The translations under genes and the position numbers were made by a program. Below are positions 28,084 to 37,409 of a stretch of DNA of 64,000 bases, one piece after another (the first letter of the stretch is position 1; every line of letters begins with the position of its first letter). Under the pieces are notes generated by a model. The model had not been told where the DNA came from, searched no databases, and saw nothing but the letters and a program-made list of their open reading frames with translations. Where the stretch lies: NCBI RefSeq assembly GCF_000332455.1, contig NZ_AOGY02000051.1, forward strand, positions 124,001 to 188,000. The letters are read 5' to 3'. This stretch comes from Leptospira vanthielii serovar Holland str. Waz Holland = ATCC 700522. Lineage in GTDB: Bacteria > Spirochaetota > Leptospiria > Leptospirales > Leptospiraceae.

Positions 28084-28392
28084 ATGGAACAAGAGTTAAA
28101 GGATAAAATTGAATCCTTAATCAAATCAGAGAACGTATTTCTTTTTATGAAAGGAACGCCGGAGATGCCGCAGTGCGGGTTCTCTGCAGGTGTTGTGACC
28201 ACTCTCAAACAACTAGGAATTCCTTTCGGTTCGTTTAATGTTCTCTCTGATATGAAAATCAGAGAAGGAATCAAAGAATTTACCAACTGGCCGACCATTC
28301 CTCAACTTTATATTAAAGGTGAATTTGTGGGTGGCCATGACATCACGATCCAAATGGCCCAGTCCGGTGAACTAACCAAAAAAGCGGGTTAA
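28084..28392 (+). CDS. grxD: Monothiol (CGFS) glutaredoxin, Grx4 type
   Basis: A 102-residue monothiol glutaredoxin. The active site MKGTPEMPQCGFSAGV contains the diagnostic CGFS; WPTIPQLYIKGEFVGGHD gives the cis-Pro and glutathione-binding loop. These proteins hold a [2Fe-2S] cluster with glutathione and pass it on, usually in partnership with BolA. The genes just upstream encode BolA proteins, and the suf genes lie a few kb away on the other strand. Confidence 0.95.
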   Translation: MEQELKDKIESLIKSENVFLFMKGTPEMPQCGFSAGVVTTLKQLGIPFGSFNVLSDMKIREGIKEFTNWPTIPQLYIKGEFVGGHDITIQMAQSGELTKKAG

Positions 28393-28397
28393 TTTCT

Positions 28398-28640
28398 ATG
28401 ATTCGCCTCTACCAGTATGACACCTGCCCCTACTGCCAACGAGTGATTCGTACCTTTGAATCCCTCGGCCTTGTTTTGGGTAAGGACGTTGAATTTGTAG
28501 AGGCATCTTACGGGACTCCTGGTCGAGCCGAAGTGGTGAGGCTTGGAGGTCAATCCCAAGTCCCCTTCCTTGTGGATGGGACTGTGCAGATGTATGAATC
28601 TGCCGACATCATTGCTTATCTAAGATCCAAATATAGTTAA
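28398..28640 (+). CDS. Dithiol glutaredoxin (CPYC)
   Basis: An 80-residue glutaredoxin with the active site DTCPYCQRV near residue 8, the cis-Pro loop QSQVPFLVDG, and ESADIIAYL at the C-terminus. It would reduce protein or glutathione mixed disulfides. It is the last gene of the plus-strand redox cluster; 122 bp separate it from the convergent glutathione synthesis operon, with no clear terminator seen there. Confidence 0.92.
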   Translation: MIRLYQYDTCPYCQRVIRTFESLGLVLGKDVEFVEASYGTPGRAEVVRLGGQSQVPFLVDGTVQMYESADIIAYLRSKYS

Positions 28641-28762
28641 ATTTATAACTAGATTCTACTACAGGACTCTGCCGACTAACGGACCCTAGACTCAAATTCT
28701 CTTTCATATCGTTCCATCTTAAGAACATACAGCCTTAAAGACGATAAGTCGTAATTTAGTCA

Positions 28763-29770
28763 TCAATCAAATCCAAGTAAATCCAAAATTTTATCCCCCA
28801 CAAACCTTGGTTTGCCGGAATAAGGAAATTCATGGATGTACAATACTGGATTGAAATTGATTTCTAAAATGGCATACGTTTTTGGATCTGGTTTGGATTC
28901 TATCTTTGACGAGATGATATCAATCCCACAAATCACAGCACCGGCAGCCTTCGCCGCAGCAATCGCAATGGATTTGAATTCTGGATGCACTAAATCGGTT
29001 ACATCGAGTGAATCCCCACCAGTAGATATATTGGAGTTCTTTCGAAGGAAAATTTGTTTTCCAAACTCTGGGATCGAATCAAAATCCAAACCCTGGTCTT
29101 TGAGAATGTTTAGCTCTACCTCAGACTTTTGGATCTTTTCCAGAGCTGTTTTATGACCTTCTCCGCGCCTCGGGTCTTCGTTTTTTTTTGCAATCAACTG
29201 CCTGATGGAACTTTTGCCATCACCCAACACATTGGCAGGTACCCGATTACAAACGGCAACCACCGCATCACCTAATACCAAAAACCGATACTCCGGCCCT
29301 TCGATAAATTCTTCAATGATGATGGAACTAGAAAGTCCCAAGGCAATTTGAACAAAGTTTGTAAACTTCTCAAGGGAGTCTCCTGGATTAGAAATTCCAA
29401 TTCCAAGTCCAAAGTTTGTGGTTACTGGTTTGATTACCTTTTTTTTGTCTAAAAAAAATTGATAATCTTCTAGAGCGTCTTCTAAAGAAGAATAATTTCT
29501 ACCAATAGGAACACGAATTCCATTCTCGTCTAACACCAATTTGGAGGCAATTTTATTCTCCATAACCAAATAAGTCATAAGACTATCTAGACGGGTTTTA
29601 CTTGCCTCTTTGACAAATTCGATATGATTGCCTTGTTTTAGACGAAGGAAGTTTTCCTTTCTATCCACCATTTCGATCTGTATTCCCCGAGCAAGCGCAT
29701 CCCGAATGATGATTTGCGTAGAGATTTCTAAATCTTCGTAACCTAAAGGTAAAGGTTTTGTATCCGCCAC
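28763..29770 (-). CDS. ATP-grasp ligase, glutathione synthetase-like (GshF C-terminal domain type)
   Basis: A 335-residue ATP-grasp protein. KTRLDSLMTYLVMENK followed by VRVPIGRNYSS-like sequence, the lid region VIKPVTTNFGLGI, IIIEEFIEGPEYRFLVLGD, and the Mg-binding end YAILEINFNPVL are typical of the C-terminal half of GshF and of cyanophycin synthetase. Placed 4 bp after gshA, the natural reading is addition of glycine to gamma-glutamylcysteine. The start is GTG. It is unlike E. coli gshB in sequence. Last gene of the run. Confidence 0.85.
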   Translation of the reverse strand: MADTKPLPLGYEDLEISTQIIIRDALARGIQIEMVDRKENFLRLKQGNHIEFVKEASKTRLDSLMTYLVMENKIASKLVLDENGIRVPIGRNYSSLEDALEDYQFFLDKKKVIKPVTTNFGLGIGISNPGDSLEKFTNFVQIALGLSSSIIIEEFIEGPEYRFLVLGDAVVAVCNRVPANVLGDGKSSIRQLIAKKNEDPRRGEGHKTALEKIQKSEVELNILKDQGLDFDSIPEFGKQIFLRKNSNISTGGDSLDVTDLVHPEFKSIAIAAAKAAGAVICGIDIISSKIESKPDPKTYAILEINFNPVLYIHEFPYSGKPRFVGDKILDLLGFD

Positions 29771-29774
29771 TTAC

Positions 29775-31367
29775 TCAAACCCCACTACAAAGTTTTAAGG
29801 GTTTGATTTGGATGGGTTTTTGATTTTTCTTTAAATGACTTCCTTCCAAGGTTTCGATCTTTTGTTGTTCGTATATCGATTGGACACTTAGGTCTTCGAA
29901 GTATTTGATTTTGTTTGGAGGAAGTGGATATTGCTGTAATTCTTCCTTATGGGCTTTGGCAAGAGTAAGACCGAACTCACGATAACTCGATTTATGAATT
30001 TCTAAATCCAACTCAGACATTTCAGATCCTAAATGGCTTGGATCATCCCATTTTTCCCACTGGGCTTCCCAAGCTTTACTAAAAGGACCACTGGCATCAT
30101 TTGCATCTAAAAGATCCGCTATGGGTTGGATTTCTACAAAAAGTTGGTAGACCAACTCGCGAAGAGGCATCTCTTCCCCCAAAAATTGAATTTTTGTATC
30201 TTCCTTTCTTCCAAACCAAGTAGTGACCTCTTGGTTTTTTCTCCAATCGGCCATCTCCGCCAAATCAGACTTAGGTGACTCGTTCAACATACAATAGAGT
30301 AGAACCATATGCAAAAAATAAAGACGGTTTTCTTCCACACCAATGGGAGAAAAAGGATCCAAATCCAAAAGTCGGATTTCTAAATACTCCACACCTCTTT
30401 CCACAAGAGCATCCACCACCCTTTCCTCGCCTTTCGGCACTTGTTTAGGGCGAACAAGCGAGTAGTATTCGTTCTCCAATTGTAAGATATGATCATTCAA
30501 CTGGTTTGTGGCTTTCCCATTAAACTGTTTGTAAGCTGTATAAGACTTAGATACGACATTACACATTCCATTAGCATATTCTTCCAAGGAATTGACAGAA
30601 ATTGGATATTTGCCTTGCACTTTACTCGTATAACCTATACTCGACAAACGAAGTGTTGTCGCATAAGGTGCTTTCAGAGTTTTGGAATCAAGTTTTTTGA
30701 TATGTTTAGTTTCCTCTGTAAAAGTAATGTCTGTTAAACTAGAAGATCCGAATAAATACAAAAGAGCAGGAGAAATTCTATAGAAATTTCGAATGGTATC
30801 AAAATAGATTTGTGATTTCGTTTCGTGAGTTAATGGTTTTTTGAATCTTTTTTCCGAGACGATGGACAAAAGACATGTATCAAAAGAGATATTGTAATGA
30901 ACACCTGAGATGGTTTGCATCTTCTTTCCATAACGATACCCAAGGCCATTGCGATAGATGGTCTTTTTTCTTCCCTCTGTGGAGGTTCCGTAATTTCCCA
31001 CTTCAATTTTATTCTCAGAAGGTAAAATCGGTGGCATACTAAAAGGCCATAAATATTCCGAATCTAAGTTGTGTGCTGTAAATGCATGTAACTCGGTGAG
31101 TTCTTTTAAGGCATCCGGGATGGATTTGTGAATATTGGTAGCATATTCAATTTGAGCTTCGGCAAAGTCCGTTTTAATCAATGGATGGGTGAGACTTGAT
31201 CCCAAAGCTTTTGGGTGAGGTTTTGAAGAAATTTGCGACTTTCCATCAACTCTTACACTTTCTCTTTCTAACCCATGTTTGGCGCTGAGTAAACATGCCC
31301 TATATTCTTCTGATAATAAACTATTTGTGGAATTCTTTTTTGTTGATGTTAATAACTTTGATTTCAT
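29775..31367 (-). CDS. gshA: Glutamate-cysteine ligase
   Basis: A 530-residue enzyme making gamma-glutamylcysteine, the first step of glutathione synthesis. HGLERESVRV, HPKALGSSLTHPLIKTDFAEAQ, and WPFSMPPILP near residue 105 match E. coli-type GshA (518 residues), as do YLEIRLLDLDPFSP and the GRKKTIYRNGLGYRYGKK segment. It starts 3 bp after ggt and ends 4 bp before the ATP-grasp gene. Function is secure from family and context. Confidence 0.94.
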   Translation of the reverse strand: MKSKLLTSTKKNSTNSLLSEEYRACLLSAKHGLERESVRVDGKSQISSKPHPKALGSSLTHPLIKTDFAEAQIEYATNIHKSIPDALKELTELHAFTAHNLDSEYLWPFSMPPILPSENKIEVGNYGTSTEGRKKTIYRNGLGYRYGKKMQTISGVHYNISFDTCLLSIVSEKRFKKPLTHETKSQIYFDTIRNFYRISPALLYLFGSSSLTDITFTEETKHIKKLDSKTLKAPYATTLRLSSIGYTSKVQGKYPISVNSLEEYANGMCNVVSKSYTAYKQFNGKATNQLNDHILQLENEYYSLVRPKQVPKGEERVVDALVERGVEYLEIRLLDLDPFSPIGVEENRLYFLHMVLLYCMLNESPKSDLAEMADWRKNQEVTTWFGRKEDTKIQFLGEEMPLRELVYQLFVEIQPIADLLDANDASGPFSKAWEAQWEKWDDPSHLGSEMSELDLEIHKSSYREFGLTLAKAHKEELQQYPLPPNKIKYFEDLSVQSIYEQQKIETLEGSHLKKNQKPIQIKPLKLCSGV

Positions 31368-31370
31368 GGA

Positions 31371-33131
31371 TTAAAAACCTAAAGGGACTCCTTCCCCTTT
31401 GGGATCAGACACACCAATTAGGCGGTCTCCCTCTCTTGTCACGGCAAATACTTTAGCACGATGTCTACTATATTGGACTTGATAAAAGGGTAATTCTGAC
31501 TGAGGATAACTGTCTTTTATTTCTGGATCCAAAAAAATCCGATCAGGCATAAATTGGTGGTGGATTCGTGGATAGGATACACTTTCATAAAGATCTCTCT
31601 TTTGGATCAAATACCGGTAGAGAGTATTAAAGATGGAAGTGGGAATCTGGGAACCACCGGGGGCACCGATCACCATCTTTGTTTTTCCCGAAGCATCAAG
31701 AAGGATGCTTGGGCTCATACTAGAAAGCGGAGTTTTGCCAGGTTCAATGGCATTGGCCTTCGAGCCCACTAAACCATATAGGTTTGGCACTCCTGGCGCA
31801 ACGGCAAAGTCGTCCATGGTATTGTTGAGTACAAGACCCGTTCCGGGAACCATATGACCTGCCCCAAAAATCCCATTCACTGACTGGGTAGTCGAAACAG
31901 CGTTTCCTTCTCGATCAAGAATGGAGATATGCGTGGTATTGTAAGATTCTGGTTTTTTGACTTCTTCTTTGGGTGTTGGCCAACTTCCAGAAACCACTTT
32001 CCTTTCAATTTCGTTTGTTTCTTCTTTTGCATAACCTTGCGATAAAAGTTTCGAAACGGGAATGTTTGTAAATAGAGGATCGCCGCCAATCTCTGCTCGG
32101 TCTCGGTAAGCTACTCGCATAGCTTCCGTAATACGAATCATTTCACCCACATCCCCTTTCGGAAATGTATTACGATTTTGCATTTCAGAATACAAATGCA
32201 TCATTGTCACAAGATGAACCCCAGAACTTGGGGGAGGCATGGTAAGAATGGTATGACCCCAAACAGAACTCACCAAAGGTTCGCTTACCTTCACTTGGTA
32301 ATTTTTAAAATCATCTGGAGTGATAAATTCCTGAAATTCGGAATAGTAATTAGACACCAACTGAATCGTTTCCCCATCCGAAAATTCTTTTTCCGGATTC
32401 TCAATGATTCGCTCTAAGGTTTTAGCAAGATCCTCTTGGAGGAGAAGCTCTCCTTCTCGAATGGCCCGGTTATCGATCCCAAATACTTTTTGCATAGCCG
32501 GATTCATCTGTGGCCAAGTTTTTACAATCGCGGCCGCTAAATCCCCATAAACAGAAAAACCATTTCTCGCATAACGAATCGCAGGTGCAAGGATGTCACC
32601 GAGCGGTAATTTTCCATGTTGTTTTTGGATTTGTAAAATCCCTTGGACTGTTCCCGGAACACCAGCACTGTAAGGCCCTTTTAGAGTTTTCTCCAAAATG
32701 ACAGAGCCGTCTTCTTTTAGATAAAAAGAGGCTACTCCTTTTTTGGGAGAACGTTCTCGAAAGTCGTAAGCCCACTTACCCTTCGCTGGCAAATACACAA
32801 CTGCAAAGCCACCACCAAAAAGACCTGTGGAATGGGGACGAAGGACAGAGATGGCAAAACTGGCAGCGGCAAATACATCCACCACATTTCCTCCTTGTTT
32901 CCAAACCTCCATCCCCGCTTGAGATGCCAGTGGATGGTCAGAGGATATGATGATTTCTTTTCCAGTAAATTCATACCTGTCCCGTTTCTCAGAAGCACCT
33001 TCGATTTGAGGTACAGTTAAGTTTGCTTGTGGTTTAGATGGAAATGAGTCTTGAAGGAAGGGGATCGACTCACAACCGTTAAAGAATAAAAGGAGAACCA
33101 ACCAATAGTTAGTTCGGATGATCAAATTCAA
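31371..33131 (-). CDS. ggt: Gamma-glutamyltranspeptidase, lipoprotein form
   Basis: A 586-residue Ntn hydrolase that cleaves the gamma-glutamyl bond of glutathione outside the cytoplasm. The precursor has a lipobox ending at Cys 20 (LLFFNGC), so it is probably lipid-anchored. [16 protein letters not shown] and RERSPKKG are in the large subunit. Autocleavage should fall before T399 ([10 protein letters not shown]), giving the small subunit with [13 protein letters not shown] and [10 protein letters not shown]. The start is TTG, overlapping the sufT stop. Its location between suf and gsh genes is unusual. Confidence 0.94.
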   Translation of the reverse strand: MNLIIRTNYWLVLLLFFNGCESIPFLQDSFPSKPQANLTVPQIEGASEKRDRYEFTGKEIIISSDHPLASQAGMEVWKQGGNVVDVFAAASFAISVLRPHSTGLFGGGFAVVYLPAKGKWAYDFRERSPKKGVASFYLKEDGSVILEKTLKGPYSAGVPGTVQGILQIQKQHGKLPLGDILAPAIRYARNGFSVYGDLAAAIVKTWPQMNPAMQKVFGIDNRAIREGELLLQEDLAKTLERIIENPEKEFSDGETIQLVSNYYSEFQEFITPDDFKNYQVKVSEPLVSSVWGHTILTMPPPSSGVHLVTMMHLYSEMQNRNTFPKGDVGEMIRITEAMRVAYRDRAEIGGDPLFTNIPVSKLLSQGYAKEETNEIERKVVSGSWPTPKEEVKKPESYNTTHISILDREGNAVSTTQSVNGIFGAGHMVPGTGLVLNNTMDDFAVAPGVPNLYGLVGSKANAIEPGKTPLSSMSPSILLDASGKTKMVIGAPGGSQIPTSIFNTLYRYLIQKRDLYESVSYPRIHHQFMPDRIFLDPEIKDSYPQSELPFYQVQYSRHRAKVFAVTREGDRLIGVSDPKGEGVPLGF

Positions 33132-33451
33132 TCGAAGATCCCCATTTGCATTTTGGCTTCTTCACTGGCCATGGCCCTAGGTTCCCATTTCGGGTTCCAA
33201 ACTACATGAACCACAACTTCACTGATCCCATCCACACGAAGGGCATGGTTTTCAATATCTTGTTTCATTTGTGGACCTGCCGGACAAGCAAGGGAAGTAT
33301 AGGTCATGGTGACCTCCGCTTTCTCCCCTTCCACTTTGATATCATAAATCAAACCCAACTCAATGAGAGAAATTCCAATCTCTGGATCTTCTACCATACG
33401 AACACTATGGAATACTTCCCATTCTTTCTCTGTTTCAGGATCACGTATCAT
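33128..33451 (-). CDS. sufT: SufT/MIP18-type (DUF59) Fe-S assembly factor
   Basis: A 107-residue DUF59 protein. [20 protein letters not shown] and [20 protein letters not shown] hold the conserved Asp and the reactive Cys seen in SufT and in PaaD-like proteins. SufT assists maturation of Fe-S proteins. It overlaps sufU by 4 bp (ATGA) and the TTG start of ggt, so it is fully embedded in the operon. Confidence 0.92.
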   Translation of the reverse strand: MIRDPETEKEWEVFHSVRMVEDPEIGISLIELGLIYDIKVEGEKAEVTMTYTSLACPAGPQMKQDIENHALRVDGISEVVVHVVWNPKWEPRAMASEEAKMQMGIFD

Positions 33452-33870
33452 ATCATTTCCTCACTCAATTTTACTAGGGTTTGCCAGGGCAAAAGCCCAC
33501 AACGATAACGACCAGGATGTGTTCTTAGGGTTTTAAAAAAGGATATCTCTTCTGGATCTTCAAACAAGCGAGAATCCACCCCATCTAAAAAATTTTTTCT
33601 CTCTTGCAAGTAAGACGGAAGAGCCTTCCAGTGTAGCAGTGATTTATTTTTAAAGAGAAGTCCTGCTGCTGCAGAACAAATAGAACAAGACTCACCACCG
33701 AGTCCTAAAATCTGAATGGAATGGTCTTTTTCCAATTGGTAGTAGATAAAAATTTCATCCCCGCAAAGTGGGTTCAGTCCCTTAACCACTCTATGGTCTA
33801 CCTTTGGTTTTTCCCAAACGGCAAAGGACTTCCAACGCAGGAAATCTTCTAAATTACTTTCTTGCGACAC
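33448..33870 (-). CDS. sufU: SufU-type sulfur-transfer/scaffold protein
   Basis: A 140-residue IscU-fold protein with three conserved cysteines in [24 protein letters not shown] and [13 protein letters not shown]. This arrangement and the position after sufS identify it as SufU, which in Gram-positive bacteria accepts persulfide sulfur from SufS via zinc. It overlaps the sufS 3' end by 17 bp and sufT by 4 bp. Confidence 0.93.
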   Translation of the reverse strand: MSQESNLEDFLRWKSFAVWEKPKVDHRVVKGLNPLCGDEIFIYYQLEKDHSIQILGLGGESCSICSAAAGLLFKNKSLLHWKALPSYLQERKNFLDGVDSRLFEDPEEISFFKTLRTHPGRYRCGLLPWQTLVKLSEEMI

Positions 33871-35098
33871 GACCGAATATTGATTTTACTTTATCAATCG
33901 AATGAACCAAGGCATCGATATCTTCTTTGGTATTATAAAGATAGAAGGAGGCACGACAAGTTCCCGGAATGGACAATTGTTTCATCAGTGGTTGGCAACA
34001 GTGGTGACCCACTCGAATCGCCACACCTTCTTCATCTAAGATGGAACCAACATCATGGGGATGGATTCCGTCCATAGTAAAGGATACAACACCTCCCCTT
34101 TTGTCTAAGTCCTCAGTTCCATAAATCTGAAGTCCACCAATCCGGTTCAACCTTTCCAATGCATATTCGGTTAACATCCGTTCGTGTTCTTTGATATTTT
34201 TCATTCCTACTTTTTGCAAATAATCCAAAGCATGACTAAATCCTATGACTCCTGCAATATTGGGAGTGCCGGCTTCGAGTTTCGCTGGGAGAGCGGCATA
34301 AGTAGAACTTTCTAGTTCCACAGATTCAATCATATCCCCACCCCCAAGCCAAGGAGGCATTGCTTCTAAAATTTCTTCTTTTCCAAAAAGAACTCCGACC
34401 CCTGTGGGTCCAAGCATCTTATGCGCAGAAAATGCATAAAAATCTACATCCATATCCACCAAATGGATGGGCATATGACAAGCAGCTTGTGCTCCATCGA
34501 CCAAAATTTTGGCTCCGACTTGGCGAACACGATCTATAATCTTTGTTAGGTCATGGATAGTCCCCGTCACATTCGACATCTGGCTTAAGGCCACAAGTTT
34601 TGTTCGTTTGGTGATGATTTGATTTAAGTTCGATAAGTCGTAAGTGGTGTCTTCTTGAATCGGAATGAATTTTAAAAAGGCTTTTTTCTCTAAGGCCAAC
34701 ATCTGCCAAGGCACTAAATTGGAGTGGTGTTCTTGAACCGATAAAACAATCTCATCCCCTTCCCCAATATTGGTTCTCCCCCAGGCTTGCGCCACAAGGT
34801 TTATGGAATCTGTTGTACCACGGGTGAAAATAATTGCCTTAGCACATTGCGCCTGGAAAAAATGCGAAGTTTTGATCCTGGTTCGTTCAAAAAGTTCAGT
34901 GGCATGTTGGGAGAGGTAATACACCCCTCTATGGATATTGGCATTATCGTTAGTATAATAGTCGTTCGTGGCATCAATCACCGATTTCGGTTTTTGGGAG
35001 GATGCCCCATTATCCAAATAAACCAATGGTTTTCCGTTGGGTAAAATCCGAGAAAGGATTGGGAAGTCTTTTCTAGTTTGGTAGGGATCTAAACTCAT
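33854..35098 (-). CDS. sufS: Cysteine desulfurase SufS
   Basis: A 414-residue PLP enzyme that takes sulfur from cysteine. The PLP lysine is in [14 protein letters not shown], the persulfide cysteine in [11 protein letters not shown] (group II type), and the N-terminus [17 protein letters not shown] is typical. It overlaps the Rieske gene stop (ATGA). The partner SufU follows. Confidence 0.96.
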   Translation of the reverse strand: MSLDPYQTRKDFPILSRILPNGKPLVYLDNGASSQKPKSVIDATNDYYTNDNANIHRGVYYLSQHATELFERTRIKTSHFFQAQCAKAIIFTRGTTDSINLVAQAWGRTNIGEGDEIVLSVQEHHSNLVPWQMLALEKKAFLKFIPIQEDTTYDLSNLNQIITKRTKLVALSQMSNVTGTIHDLTKIIDRVRQVGAKILVDGAQAACHMPIHLVDMDVDFYAFSAHKMLGPTGVGVLFGKEEILEAMPPWLGGGDMIESVELESSTYAALPAKLEAGTPNIAGVIGFSHALDYLQKVGMKNIKEHERMLTEYALERLNRIGGLQIYGTEDLDKRGGVVSFTMDGIHPHDVGSILDEEGVAIRVGHHCCQPLMKQLSIPGTCRASFYLYNTKEDIDALVHSIDKVKSIFGRVARK

Positions 35099-35409
35099 AC
35101 CGCCTCCAAATCCACTTCCAAATCATCACCCACCACACGAACGGGAAAGATCACAAGAGGTTCTGTTGCCGGAAGGGCCAAAACCTCACCACTACGAACA
35201 TCAAATTTTGCGAAATGTCTCGGGCAAGTGATGACACAACCTTCCAATTTTCCACAAGAGATTTCTTCCCCGTCATGCGTACAAGAATCTTCAAAGGCGT
35301 AATACTTTCCTTCCACTTGTGTCACGACAACATTAAAATGGCGGGTTTTGACAACAACCAAACTGCCTTCGCCCACTTCTAAAACAGAGATTAACTTTTT
35401 AAAGGCCAC
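35095..35409 (-). CDS. Rieske-type [2Fe-2S] ferredoxin in the suf operon
   Basis: A 104-residue Rieske protein. The cluster ligands are in [12 protein letters not shown] (C-x-H) and [13 protein letters not shown] (C-x2-H), as in small soluble Rieske ferredoxins of dioxygenase systems and in suf-linked homologues. It is likely an electron carrier or a client of the assembly machinery. The start is GTG, overlapping the sufD stop by 1 bp. Confidence 0.93.
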   Translation of the reverse strand: MAFKKLISVLEVGEGSLVVVKTRHFNVVVTQVEGKYYAFEDSCTHDGEEISCGKLEGCVITCPRHFAKFDVRSGEVLALPATEPLVIFPVRVVGDDLEVDLEAV

Positions 35410-36566
35410 TATTTGCCTCCTACTAGAATCTCTCTGATTTGAGATTCCAAAGACAGTTTCACTTCTTCAGAAAAACCAATCGAGTGGATGGTCTCTCCGT
35501 AAAAAGCAGTCACAAGTAAAGACTTGGACTCTGCAGGTGTTAGACCGCGGGAAAGAAGATAAAAATACTGTTCTTCATCAATATCCCCCACAGTGGCTCC
35601 GTGAGTGCATGATACATCTTCAGCAAGCACTTCCAATTTGGGATTTGCTTCTGCTCTTGCTTTTTTATTTAAAGAAAGGTTAAAAGACTCTTGGTGGGCA
35701 ATCACCTTTTTTAAGTTTGGTGGGATGATTAAATTCCCAGTAAAAATATGGTGGGATTTATCTGTAACAATCGCTTTATAACTGATTTTACTAGTGGTAT
35801 GGTCAGCATGGTGGTACATCTCCATCTCTAGATCTTTTAGGTTCCTTCCCCCGAGAGCAGAAACCCCATCCACAATCACTTCTGCACCTTTCCCAAGTAA
35901 GTGGCTATGTAAAAACAATTTCGAACGAAATCCACCTATAGGAAAATGGTGAAATTTTACTTGGGACTCAGATCGAGAAAGAATGGCTACACTACGAAAC
36001 CTATATAAATCGAAATCACTGGACTCTCTATCCAAAACTTCTAAAAAAGAAGCCTCTTCTGTAATATAAAAATCCAAAGAGGATGACATATGAAGGGCAT
36101 CTGTTTCGTGAATGTGTTCCAATCGATTTTGGATTTTTGCAGTTTTACCCGACTTTAAATAGAAGATGCGAACAGAAAATTTAGGAGCATCTCCCATTTC
36201 CTGAAATAGAAAATCACTTTCCCCTTCCTCTACAAGAATGAGTTCATAACTTTCTGCGGCCATCAAACTTAAATAAGCAAAATAATCCTTAGGAATGTAT
36301 TTTAAAATATCAGAAAGAATCCCATCGACTATCTCTTCAGGTAACGAAGGTTCGTCTGAAACTTCGTCGTTAGTATTTATAGAAATTTCTTTGGGATCAA
36401 ATTGTAATTCCTTCCAATCCACGGAAGCCAAGGGAAATTTTCTCCAAGACTCATGAGAGTCTGTAGGAATTTCTAACTTTTTCCAAATTTCTAAGATGGA
36501 TTTACGAAATTCTTTTGTTCGTTCTTTCGAGAGAACCAATCGATTTCTCGTGAGTGAGGAATTCAT
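35409..36566 (-). CDS. sufD: Fe-S assembly protein SufD
   Basis: A 385-residue SufB/SufD-fold protein. The C-terminal part with [20 protein letters not shown] and [19 protein letters not shown] is diagnostic; the N-terminal half is divergent, as expected for SufD. SufD works with SufB and SufC in the scaffold complex. It is coupled to sufC by ATGA. A sufB gene is not in this window, so the scaffold partner must lie elsewhere unless this protein serves both roles. Confidence 0.92.
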   Translation of the reverse strand: MNSSLTRNRLVLSKERTKEFRKSILEIWKKLEIPTDSHESWRKFPLASVDWKELQFDPKEISINTNDEVSDEPSLPEEIVDGILSDILKYIPKDYFAYLSLMAAESYELILVEEGESDFLFQEMGDAPKFSVRIFYLKSGKTAKIQNRLEHIHETDALHMSSSLDFYITEEASFLEVLDRESSDFDLYRFRSVAILSRSESQVKFHHFPIGGFRSKLFLHSHLLGKGAEVIVDGVSALGGRNLKDLEMEMYHHADHTTSKISYKAIVTDKSHHIFTGNLIIPPNLKKVIAHQESFNLSLNKKARAEANPKLEVLAEDVSCTHGATVGDIDEEQYFYLLSRGLTPAESKSLLVTAFYGETIHSIGFSEEVKLSLESQIREILVGGK

Positions 36567-37315
36567 TTGACTCCTTCTCTCTCCAAAATCCAGTCGTAAC
36601 CCACTTCTTCTAATTTTAAGGAGAGGTCTTTGCCACCAGTCTCTAAAATTCTACCATCAGCAAACACGTGTACAAAATCAGGAACAATATAATTCAACAT
36701 ACGTTGGTAATGAGTGATGAGTAAAATAGAACGTTCCGGATTTCTGTTGGAATTAATTCCTTCCGAAACAATTCGTAAAGCATCAATGTCGAGTCCAGAA
36801 TCGGTCTCATCCAAAATGGAGAGAACCGGTTTGAGTAAACTCATTTGTAAAATTTCTGCCCGTTTTTTTTCCCCACCGGAAAACCCATCGTTCACATAAC
36901 GACCGATAAACGACTGAGGCACTTCAAGAAGGTCCATGGATTGTTTTAGTTCTTGTTTGAATTCTTTGACAGGAACGTCCTTTCCCCTATGGGCTTTCAG
37001 AATGGACCTTAAAAAATTTCCAATGGTAACTCCCGGAAGAGCCGTTGGGTATTGGAAGGATAAAAAAATTCCGAGCCTTGCCCTTTCATCCGTCGATTTG
37101 TTTAAAATGGATTCTCCCCGAAAGAGGATATCTCCCGAAGTAATCGTGTATTTTGGATGGCCGAGAATGACGTTGGAAAGAGTACTCTTTCCAGATCCAT
37201 TGGGTCCCATAATGGCATGGACTTCGCCGGGGCCGATGGTGAGATTAACCCCTCGGAGGATCGTTTTGTCCCCTACATTGGCGTGTAGAGATTTGATTTC
37301 GAGAATAGCGGACAA
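36563..37315 (-). CDS. sufC: Fe-S assembly ATPase SufC
   Basis: A 250-residue ABC-type ATPase of the SUF scaffold. Walker [11 protein letters not shown], signature [12 protein letters not shown] and Walker [13 protein letters not shown], with the SufC-typical SGGEKKR. The start is a TTG at 37315 (no ATG or GTG nearby), with AGGA 8 bp upstream. First gene of the nine-gene run; a PerR/Fur-like palindrome lies 25 bp upstream. Confidence 0.95.
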   Translation of the reverse strand: MSAILEIKSLHANVGDKTILRGVNLTIGPGEVHAIMGPNGSGKSTLSNVILGHPKYTITSGDILFRGESILNKSTDERARLGIFLSFQYPTALPGVTIGNFLRSILKAHRGKDVPVKEFKQELKQSMDLLEVPQSFIGRYVNDGFSGGEKKRAEILQMSLLKPVLSILDETDSGLDIDALRIVSEGINSNRNPERSILLITHYQRMLNYIVPDFVHVFADGRILETGGKDLSLKLEEVGYDWILEREGVK

Positions 37316-37330
37316 GGTGGTATCCTGTTT

Positions 37331-37354
37331 TGTATATATTTAGAATGATTCTAT
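37331..37354 (-). promoter_or_regulatory. PerR/Fur-type operator and -10-like element before sufC
   Basis: TTAGAATGATTCTAT at 37340-37354 is a 7-1-7 inverted repeat with one mismatch between arms. It fits 12 of 14 positions of the B. subtilis PerR consensus TTATAATNATTATAA. A TATATA element lies at 37331-37338 on the sufC side. This would let a metal- or peroxide-sensing Fur-family repressor control the operon. The regulator itself is not in the window. Confidence 0.55.
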
Positions 37355-37409
37355 ATTTTAGACGAATCCCTTCTACCAGGAAAAAGCACCACTCAAAAAA
37401 AACAAGATT

